Below are positions 21,201 to 29,741 of a DNA stretch of 60,000 nucleotides, piece after piece. This DNA comes from Membranipora membranacea (taxonomy: Eukaryota; Bryozoa; Gymnolaemata; Cheilostomatida; Membraniporidae), in assembly GCA_914767715.1 (NCBI GenBank), contig OU612068.1, positions 3,660,001 through 3,720,000 on the forward strand, in the 5' to 3' direction. The notes beneath the pieces were generated by a model. That model saw nothing but the letters and a program-made list of their open reading frames with translations. It had not been told where the DNA came from and ran no database searches. How positions within the stretch are numbered: the stretch's first letter is position 1; each line of letters begins with the position of its first letter. Both the position numbers and the translations under genes were made by a program.

Positions 21201-24200
21201 ACGAGAGTGTTCTATGACAGACAAGGACTCAATGGCAAGCTGCGGTTGTTGACCGGCAATCCTGTATATTGGTTTTCGCTGTTAAGGGTGCCGCACACTC
21301 CTTTCTGAACTCGCAAACCACAGGCCTATTGACAGATTTTGTTCTTGTTCTACCAGGATGATCAGATCCCCTCTTCATCTGGCAGGCCAAACAGTTCATC
21401 AGTTGAATCTATGACATCTCGACCTGAGACTGGTTGACCGGGCTACATTTTTACCGATAGCAGGCATCCTCCTGACCTGACGCATGATAGCTGTGAATGA
21501 TAGCCTCTGAAATATTGTAGTAAGGTAATAAAGTATAATATATCTTAAGAAAATTATTGAAAACTTTGATACGGTAATGAACGCAACTAAAAACCATCAC
21601 TTGTCACAAATTTGTTCCTATTTCAGCTAAACCTTGTCCAGGGTTATCTGTGTTCAACTATCAGTACAAGGCAGATCTGTCATATACCTCTCAGCATGGA
21701 TACGGGGCAACAATATTTGTGAGTAATTATACCAATGTGTAAATTACTATAAAACAAAGCTTCATTTTTAAAGAGAAATCTGGGGACCTGGTGCTGAGCA
21801 ATGATTCACATTTGTCACACACAGTGTAGTAAAACAGTCAATAGTTCTCAAGCAGGCCCTGCCCTGCACTGCCTCCCCCTAGAAAGCTAAAGAAGGTGGC
21901 CTGAAAACTAAATAATTGAATAATCCATGTCATAAACAGCTCCTTTGGGATTTCATTCCGCTATATTTATATAACCAGCATATGTATTGATAGTAAAGCA
22001 AGCTGACCAATTAAAAGTTGATACTATGAATATAGTATAGACAGGACCCCATATACAGCTTAAGTGAGGCACGCGACATAATGACATTGGAAGGTGTAAA
22101 AGCAATAGTGCTATCATTGATTTACTGTCCACAGTCCAGGTAATTCATAACTTGATCCAATATTGATCGGATTTTGAGTTTGAAAATTGTTTTACAATCA
22201 GCAGCATCTTGTTCTGAATTCAATGTAATTTCTTCCTCAAAAGTATTTTTTGCCAAAGATTGGTATCAAACTGTATACGACAAGCTGCTAAATCTATTGT
22301 AATTTTCAAACTCAAAGTCCGATCAAAATTGATCGAGTTATCAACAAAAATCTGATATATGAGCTGCAACTACACCTTCCAATGTCGTTACGCCGCCCAT
22401 AATTAAATGCCTCAGAGCCTCAACGCTAATGCCCCATGTAGTGTCCTGTCTAGATTATCATTAAAGGGCAACCAGAGTTTCGAACAACTTCTCGTTGATT
22501 AAAGGGCAACCAAGGTTTCAAACAACTTCTCATTGAGGGCCATTGTATAATAGCAGATTGCACCTTCTGCATGGGGAAAAAGACAAAATATAATTTGGAT
22601 GATTATTCAGCCAGAATTCTTGTGAAACATTTCTTCCATCAGGTACTCAAACTCAGCTAAAAGAGAATACCACGTAGCAGTTTGCATCTGCTACCCAATA
22701 ATGCATTGCTGCGAAACCTTGGTTGCCCTTTAAAGGGAAACTGCTACGTGGTATTCTCTTTTAGCTGAGTTTGAGTACCTGATGGAAGAAATGTTTCACA
22801 AGAATTCTGGCTAAATAATCATCCGAATTATATTTTGTCTTTTTCCCCATGCAGAAGGTGCAATCTGCTATTAGTCAATGGCCATCAATGAGAAGTTGTT
22901 TGAAACCTTGGTTGCCCTTTAATAGTAGATTGCAACTTCTGAATAGAGGAAAAGACAAAATCTAATTCAGATGATTATTCAGCCAGAATTCTTGTGAAAC
23001 ATTTCATCCATCAGGTACTCAAACTCAGCTAAAATAGAATACCACAAAGCAGTTTCCTGTTCCTGTTATTTTTTAGCCTCTGCTCTATCATCATAACAGC
23101 AATGTCTTGGAACCTCCCCTAAACTGGAGTGTGACCCAGGATAGAGTCAGCAACCACTTTGAGTTTTGCATCGTGTAATGCGCAAAGCTGATGCTGCTAT
23201 AGCACATCATTTACTACCCATTAATGTATTGCTGAAATGATGAAAATGTCAGGTATGCTGTTTACCAGCTGACCATATAGGACAATAAAGCACTTATGCA
23301 TAATTGAGGTAAGAACATGCTGAGATATTACAATTTTGATGGATTTTGCCATTTCTTTTTTGAATGTTAGTCAGACACATATAAGAAAGCTGCATCGGAT
23401 ACGAATATCAGAGTTAAGTTCCAGGCTACTATGAGGGTAGAGCAAGTTGACTCTCAAGCCACTTGTGGCCGATGGTGAGTAAACAAATCATTAAATTGGC
23501 CTTATAATGATAATTTAGGCAGCAATTGGATACCTATCAAACAATTATGATATCAAAATCATTGAAAAGTATGTTGTGTGTATGTTTTATTTTTGTCTCA
23601 TTCTCTGAAAATTAAATGTTTGAATAGGGTGCTCTGATGAATACTTGTAAATTTGAGACATCACGTACAGTTGCTACATAAATAAAAATAGGTATTACTT
23701 ATGAAAAATACTATGGACAAATTTGGTAGATCCTGCTCTACCACTTGGTACTAATTGGGCTTCAAATTAACACACGTTTTGAAATAATATTTTTTAAATT
23801 GAAATAAAGTAGTAATTTGAAATTGAAATAATATTGCAGGTCTATCTATGTGGATGGTTCTGAGTGCTCTCCACAAGGAGATGTAGTAATTTATCACAGT
23901 ACTCAGGGAAACCCGAGTTATCACAGATATGAACTCAAGGGATATACACGTAAGTGGTTAAAAGGAAAAGAAGTTGGCAGGGGGACAGTAGAAACAGAAA
24001 AATTGTCACATGATATCATCATTTAATGGCGTGAAAAAAATTCTAAACAAAAACAATATAATGCAGTTTTGTGCTTTTAGCGTGAAGATAAAGTTATCAC
24101 CTGTCCATTTGCTTCTCAAATTATCTTACAGTTGAGGCGGTATGTCAGAATCTGGGTATTGGAAATCACACAATAGACATACGGACATTGACTTGTTATT

Positions 24201-27200
24201 ATGCTCAGTCATACACAGCTAACTTTCACACTGGTTGGAACAGCGGTATGAGACTGCATATAGAAGAGGTCAGACAGGTCCAGAGGCTAGACGCAGGTGA
24301 ATTCCCAAATTTTGTTTATCAGTTCGGCGTGATTAAAGCTATAGTTGGGCCTCCCCATATTTGGTATCATATGTTGAAGGTCTTTGCCAATTAAGAGTAC
24401 CATAACAACCTTTTGAATAGCCTATGGGCATAGTTGAAACCATTTTTCTCAACTTTTCTCAACCACTAAGAGGGGACAACGTGGTTGAGAAAAAATTTAC
24501 ATTTTAGTGAAGCTAATAATCCAGTGGCAGCCTACCATAAATGTGGCTAGAAATGCAACTTCGTTTAAGAAATTGGATGAATAAATTCTAGGAGTGGATT
24601 CTAGGGTATATCTAATATCAAAAACGCTGCAGGTAAAAGGGAAAGTGATCAAAAATTGATGGCATGGTTTGAAAACACCCAAAATCTGAAAGAGCATGTC
24701 ATGATTAGTGGATCTACAAGTTTACATGGGTCTGCTATCATAAATAACCGAGATGTGGCCCACAACGGTTGCAATACCCCTTATATCACTTGTATATTAT
24801 AACTATCATTGAAACGACACTACTTTTTCAATTTTGTGGTCGCCTCCAAAACTGACTTCTTATGATCGTGTCGATCTAATTTTTTATGGTGGTTTTGTAT
24901 TGACTCCATCAGTGACCAAAAATCTTTTTTCAGCACTACGCATCCTTTTTGATGATACTTGAAGGAGTTAATTTTTGCTTTACACGCTATATAACCTAAA
25001 AAAGACGACTTTTATGATACTATAATTGAAACCTAAAAATACATACTATTTGAAAACGACACACTCAGAGCATTAAAAACTAGTGTTATGCAATGGGAGG
25101 GTCAATAAAAAGTCACCATAAAAAAATCAGATCAATACAAACATTCGAAGCCAGCTTTTAGGCAGCAGCATAATTGAAAAAGTAGTTTCGCTTTAATGAT
25201 AGTTTTATACAGGTGATATAAGGGGTTTTGCTACTGTTGATGGCCACATCCGGTCTATTTATGATAGCAGCATTTTGGATGTCTCGAAACCATATCGCCA
25301 TGTTTTGATCACTTTCCCTTTTACCGGCAGCTTTTATGGCGATTAGCGGCCTATTGTGCAACTAAGGGTAGTGTACAATTTTACCATTGCGATCAGCGTG
25401 AAAAACTGTACCAGAAACAACTGTCAAACCTTATCCATCCCAAATCGCAAATTGAAGTGATAAGATAGGAGGGGGCTGCCATCGGACTAAAATGGGTTCA
25501 ACTGTGTCTATAGGCTATCCAAAAGGTTGCTATGGTACTCTTAATTAGACTGAGACCTTCAATATGATACCAAACATAAGGAGGCGTAACAATAGCTTTA
25601 AGTTGTAGCTACACGAGACGATTTTTACATCGATTTGGGGTCACGAGTGGTTAATCGGTGGATCTGCACGAGTGATTACTCGTGTTAAGCGGACATCGAA
25701 CTTGTTGGTCTTTTGCCCGAGTGATCTGGACGATCATCTATGCTGATTGGTTGTTGATTGCTTGCTTCAATAATTTCGCAGTTAAACACGTCATCTATCA
25801 AATCGTGACAGGCTATCAAAAATGGAGGAGTTGATAATATCTGTAGTAAAATCACATCCTCCTATTTATGATAAAAAAGACCATAAATACAAAGATAGGA
25901 GTGGTGCTGTAGTGGAAATATGGAAGGTAATAGCTGTATCACTTGGAAATGGAAGCTGTCCTGACATGACATCCATAGTATGGCATAGGAAAATCAATTT
26001 TACAGAAGACTGAAATTTTATTTTGTGAAGATTCAAAGTGACAAAGACCCGGATTTAATATGGCATCTATATCCGGTCATTTGTTAACACGCCCATTAAA
26101 TATCATTGGTCATCCGATTGAACTGAGGGAGCCCACTATGACTCACTAGACCATCGTGTACTAACTCATAGGCCTGTATAGCAGTGTGAGATCGGCTGAG
26201 CATGTCTAGACATGCCATCTGCCTGTGATTACATCGTCTCGTGTAGCTACAACTTTAAGTTTGTGTTCTTTCTTCCCTCTCTACTGAGGATCAACTAAAT
26301 GTACAACCATGTGAAGAATAAATAGCTGTGGAACTATTTCGGGTATATATCACATCTTTAAAACGACAATGATGTCATCAATACAATCTCTGATTGAGGG
26401 ATCATTACTTTAATTAGCCTTAGTATCTTCACACCGAAATTGATGTGATCACTTGAGGTATGACGCTGACTGAGCTCTATGACATCCCATTTTAATCTCT
26501 CTTAGTGCTCACAAGTGATAAGCGAGTTTTAAGAAGTCCTATATCTAATGTGTATCACCAGCATCATTGGCTATGGAATCATGGGGGAGACAATCAGGAG
26601 CTCACATATTTTACTTACACCAAGAATAATGACTGGACTGGAATGAGATTCACTGCTTCAGGGGATCACAGGAGCATCTTTTATTCTGGTACCAACTGTG
26701 CTAGATGGTATGGATTTATTATTTCAATTCGGTGTTGTATTGGTTATACAAACTTGTTTATAACAAATAGGCAACCACATTAAGAAATCAGTGCAATTTA
26801 AAAAAAATATGCGCTTGTGTAGTGTAGTACACATTTACATTTGATGCAGCTTCAGCTCCAACTTCTTGACTCCAGCTTCTCACTTCTTTGTATTTGAAAA
26901 ATTGCTGAATCATCATTATATTTCTCAGCAGAAAGGCCAGCATTTATATATAGCTCACACCGGGATCACATAAACATTGACATTCGTTTGAAGGTGGTTC
27001 CAGATCGATAATTCAGAGTGCTCCAATCCAGGCCCTGTAGAGGGTGTATACTACTTTAACTACGAAACTGACTTTCATCACCCGATGCAAGGTAAAATGA
27101 ATCAGAACCCACTGTCATCTCATCAGCTTTCTTTTATCTTTTTTTCGTAGGGTTTGTTGCCTACCATTTATCTACCTTCATTGTGTAGCTACAACATTAT

Positions 27201-27842
27201 TTGCTTACGATGTCAAGCTTGTCGGTTCTGGCATCTATGTTATGTCCTAGAGGAAATCCAAAGCCACTCACACAATTAAAATTTAATTAATTGCTAGAAT
27301 AATCACTTACCAGGGAAATAACTAGATCAAGTATAATCTAGTATGGCTGCATTTTGAGTTGCTCACCCTCTGCAAACAGTAGAATAGATGTAAATTTGAA
27401 CAAATTTGGTATTAATATAATGGAAATAACCATCTACTGTTATGCCTTGTAGAACTATATAGCTTTAACAAACCTACCATTATTGCTTTGGAAAGCTAAC
27501 CATGTTATGGCCATCCAAACCACTTCATGAGCTACACACTGAATTATCACACTACTTTGTTTCATCATTTTCTCTCCCTTATCTGCAATGAAGATGTTCA
27601 TAAGTTCAAGTTGTTTTTGAATAGATTTGTTTTATATTCATATCGTAGTATCTGGAGTTTGTTTGGGAAGTACTTCTGGCTTGTACAGAATAAGCTACCA
27701 CATTGGAATATGTACAGGCTACAGCAGCTATGGTGATGGTTTTACAGGATGGGGAAGCTCTTTTCACATCATTGTCGAGGAGATAGCATTCGAGGAAACC
27801 AAAACTTGCGCAAATGGGAGCCCTATGAACTGTGATAATTAA
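15294..27842 (+). CDS. Gene B: secreted PAN + three CTHRC1-like domains (complete, 14 exons)
   Basis: Exons: 15294-15390, 16861-17058, 18018-18133, 18813-18915, 19198-19295, 19572-19770, 19939-20091, 21627-21718, 23371-23474, 23840-23949, 24132-24296, 26506-26707, 26994-27091, 27649-27842. All introns are GT-AG and phases close to a 642-residue product. Residues 1-25 are a signal peptide. About 34-137 is a PAN/apple-like module (DCVDQCMGLRRCYGALY, then GKCVLLD). 138-178 is Cys-rich, possibly EGF-like. Three CTHRC1-like domains cover about 180-318, 322-473 and 480-642. Each has a Cys-x-W core (CHQWYVTFDGSDC, CGRWSIYVDGSEC, CARWWFQIDNSEC), a VxGxC/EAVC-type strand and a conserved GW...IxxEE ending. 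Human CTHRC1 is a secreted Wnt/matrix-associated protein with one such domain; the collagen stretch is absent here. Exon 12 lacks three codons present in C (SWD), and exon 13 has a weak acceptor (TTTGAAG). The function is unknown; a matrix or surface-binding role is inferred. Confidence 0.9.
15715..15970. mobile_element. Hairpin MITE in gene B intron 1
   Basis: Inverted arms of about 53 bp at 15748-15800 and 15899-15951 (GTTAATCCATCGATTACGTA and its complement). Weaker outer complementarity extends the arms to TTAAACCATGGTCTGAAT on the left and its diverged complement ending in GGTCTTAA on the right. No coding capacity was seen. Confidence 0.6.
16587..16825 (+). mobile_element. tRNA-derived SINE in gene B intron 1
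   Basis: A polymerase III A-box-like stretch (GTGGCTCAGTAGGTTAGAGC) and a B box (GGTTCGAATCCC, near 16649) are spaced as in a tRNA. They are followed by a non-tRNA body with GGGGATTGGTTGGCCCCCAG. A true tRNA cloverleaf with a closed acceptor stem is not formed. The body ends about 35 bp from the exon 2 acceptor, close to the T-rich tract that defines that splice site. Confidence 0.65.
17090..17222. mobile_element. Short MITE in gene B intron 2
   Basis: A unit of about 130 bp with inverted ends (CCGCTGACACAGCT and AGCTGTGTCAACAGTGG). Its core GGCTAGATGTTTCGATGCCA and ACTCTCTATTTAAATTTTTG recur in both arms of the 440-bp palindrome at 46739-47178, so the two belong to one family. Confidence 0.65.
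18885..18980 (+). repeat. Tandemly duplicated 5' splice site, gene B exon 4/intron 4
   Basis: Exon 4 ends at 18915 with CTGTATAG|GTAAGATT. The same CTGTATAG|GTAAGATT recurs 32 nt later (exon-like end at 18947), followed by a third unit that ends CTGTATAAATATG and has lost its GT. Use of the distal donor appends ten codons followed by TAG, truncating the protein after the PAN and Cys-rich parts. Confidence 0.8.
20680..21132 (-). pseudogene. LINE endonuclease fragment with an internal (TTTCTCC)n array
   Basis: The minus strand from about 21090 encodes LNVRTLMDRATSSRPERQTA and then VDIAALSETHL, the N-terminal signature of the apurinic-like endonuclease of non-LTR retrotransposons (CR1/RTE-like ORF2). 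The frame then runs into a heptamer array at 20723-20806 (about 12 copies of TTTCTCC), which reads GERRKEK repeats. Everything downstream of the endonuclease N-terminus is missing. It lies in intron 7 of gene B. Confidence 0.7.
22461..23235. mobile_element. Cluster of three TTAA-bordered MITE copies in gene B intron 8
   Basis: TTAAAGGGCAACC starts occur at 22461 and 22499; matching inverted ends close at 22733 and 22922. The stretches 22542-22692 and 22735-22890 are near-perfect inverted copies, giving a large cruciform-capable palindrome. A third copy continues from about 22919 to 23235 in the first orientation. All are related to the element at 6537-6911 (shared GAATTCTTGTGAAACATTTC). Confidence 0.75.
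24333..25600. mobile_element. 1.27-kb long-inverted-repeat element in gene B intron 11
   Basis: The left end starts TTAAAGCTATAGTTG and the right end is the complement of TAAAGCTATTGTTACG. Homology between the arms continues, imperfectly, for about 550 bp (for example GGTAAAAGGGAAAGTGATCA is present inverted on the other side). The central part near 24900-25060 is not clearly paired. No transposase is recognised. It ends exactly where the Harbinger-like element begins. Confidence 0.65.
25601..26254. mobile_element. PIF/Harbinger-like non-autonomous element with a MADF-type ORF remnant
   Basis: The terminal inverted repeats are perfect over 22 bp (25601-25622 and 26233-26254, beginning AGTTGTAGCTACACGAGA). 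They are flanked on both sides by TTA (25598-25600 and 26255-26257), the target-site type of PIF/Harbinger elements. Inside, a 63-codon frame at 25822-26013 starts MEELIISVVKSHPPIYDKK and continues DHKYKDRSGAVVEIWKVIA. This matches the MADF/Myb-SANT-like DNA-binding protein that these elements encode alongside the transposase. The frame stops after one domain and no transposase is present. Confidence 0.8.
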
Positions 27843-28069
27843 ATACTGGCAAAATTGATTTGCGCAATATAGTGCATGTATTCCAAAAAGTAATACTACA
27901 TTTGTTACTAATTACTATATTTGTTTCCCTACATCTGGAAAATAAGGCTGATAATGGAAAGCCAAAAAAACTCCTTTTGATCATAAATCATCGCTATAAA
28001 TATCTCTCGCCATTTTGTATATGATACTGTTTAGCCACTAGGTGATCAACAGAGAATGCTTCTCATTTA

Positions 28070-28310
28070 AGTTTTTGTCTTTGTGTTTTCTTATTATTTG
28101 CCCGACAATCATCTCAGTCCACACTTATGCTGGAACTCCGGTGAACTCTATGTATGTCTCTGTATGGTATGTGTATATGTCTATGTATGCAGGAAATGAA
28201 TACAAACTAACACCTGTTATCAAGAGGTTAATGTTTAAAATGTGAACATCTCTGCCAAACAGATAACGGAACATTGATTAATTTCACCTGATAGAACAAA
28301 CTTATGTAAG
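28070..28310 (+). repeat. Dispersed repeat copy 2 (partner at about 13690-13960)
   Basis: Lies 230 bp after the gene B stop codon, in the same orientation as copy 1 in the A/B spacer; the two share several 12-20 bp phrases in the same order. Confidence 0.6.
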
Positions 28311-28493
28311 TTGTGTTATCCACAAAACTTCAGTTTTATAACTGATGGAATGAAAACCTCATATGCCGAATCAAACTTTGGATCCATGACCCTGTTGAGA
28401 CTCAACCATCAAGCGCTCAGATCATATTATCATGAGACAATTTGCTGTTTCTATTGGCACCTCATCAATTCCCTTTTCCTTTTAACCACTTAC

Positions 28494-28603
28494 GTGTATA
28501 TCCCTTGAGTTCATTCCTGTGATAACTCGGGTTTCCATGTGTATTGAGATATAATACTACGCCCCCCTGTGGAGAGCATTCAGAACCATCCACATGAATA
28601 GCC
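28494..28603 (-). pseudogene. Solitary antisense exon 10 of the PAN/CTHRC1-like family
   Basis: The minus strand holds a 110-bp segment with the exact length, phase and borders of exon 10 in A, B and C (acceptor ...TGCCAG before 28603; donor GTAAGTGG after 28494). It is fully open: AIHVDGSECSPQGGVVLYLN, then THGNPSYHRNELKGYT. No neighbouring exons were found on either side, and LINE reverse-transcriptase sequence begins about 15 bp upstream of the exon. It is most simply a relic of a further, inverted gene copy destroyed by transposon insertion and decay. Confidence 0.85.
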
Positions 28604-28619
28604 CTGGCAATATTATAAA

Positions 28620-29741
28620 AGTCTGTTGAGAGAAGGATAGATGGGAGTCTACAATTACACCGAGCAGTCCGAAGGTGTGGACCTTTTCGTTGTTCTCATC
28701 TCTGATCGTAATTGTGTTAACAGGTGGAGCACTTCTGAGATTCAGAATCATGGTTTTGGTCTTCTTTGTATTCATGGAGAGGAGATTACTCCCACTCCAA
28801 GTTGAGATGTCATTAGCTGCGGCTTGTAGCGTTGAGGTGTTGTTGACTGTTATATCGCAGTATGCTGTGCTGTCATCTGCATACTTCATTACGCTAGCTG
28901 ACTCTGCTGGCATGTCATCAACAAAGATATTCCATAGGACAGGACCCAGAAGGCTTCCTTGCGGCACTCCGATGTTCACAGGACGCTCATTAGATTTGAT
29001 GTCTGTTTGTCACCACTGAGGCTGCTCTGTCTGTTAGGAAGCTCTGGATTAGTTTGATACTTGTATCCCCTAGTCCCTTGGAATACAGTTTGTTAACGAG
29101 AATATTAGGATCCATGTTATCAAAGGCTTTACTGTAGTATAGTCAATGAGTAATGCGTGAATACCTTTGTCTTGTTTCTTATCCAGTCTCAGGACAGCGT
29201 CAGTGATAAAACTGACAAGAGCATCTGTACATCCTTTTCCAGGTTTATATGCAAACTGGTTAGGCTGGATTGAGACTGGTCGCACCTGTTTGACGATAAA
29301 AATGTTCCATAATTTTCTCACAGTGCCATAGGAGTGAGATCGGTCTGTAGTCATTGTGGGTTTGGGGTGACGTGGTTTTCGGTATCGGTAGGATCTCAGC
29401 TGTTTTCCAGAGTGAAGGGAACACTCCGCCTTGGAGGCAGCAGTTGATGATATGTGTCAGCGGTTCACTCAGAAATTCAGCATTGTTCTTGCTGATCCAT
29501 GATGGATAGACTGTGATTGGCTTTCTTTGTGTTGATTTGGTGGAGCTGGTTGTAGACTTCATTGGTGGTGGTAGAAGTGAGGCTGATTTGATCTGGTTGG
29601 TTGATGGTTACAGTGGATGGTGTAGCAAGTGTTGCGTAGTAGTGGTGTTGCTTTTCTACAAACTCTTGATTTTGCTAACCACATTATGACGATATCAATA
29701 TATGAATCATTTAGGGTCACTCTATCGCTATTTCCCTTCAA
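28620..29741 (-). pseudogene. Broken LINE reverse-transcriptase fragment
   Basis: Minus-strand pieces in different frames spell a non-LTR reverse transcriptase in order. First comes KTAEILPIPKTTSPQTHNDY with RPISLL (29350-29470). Then QPNQFAYKPGKGCTDALVSF (about 29200-29280), and finally GVPQGSLLGPVLW and the catalytic YADD (28860-28980). At least two frameshifts separate them, and both the endonuclease and the C-terminus are missing, so this is an internal relic. It lies immediately beside the solitary exon 10. Confidence 0.85.
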
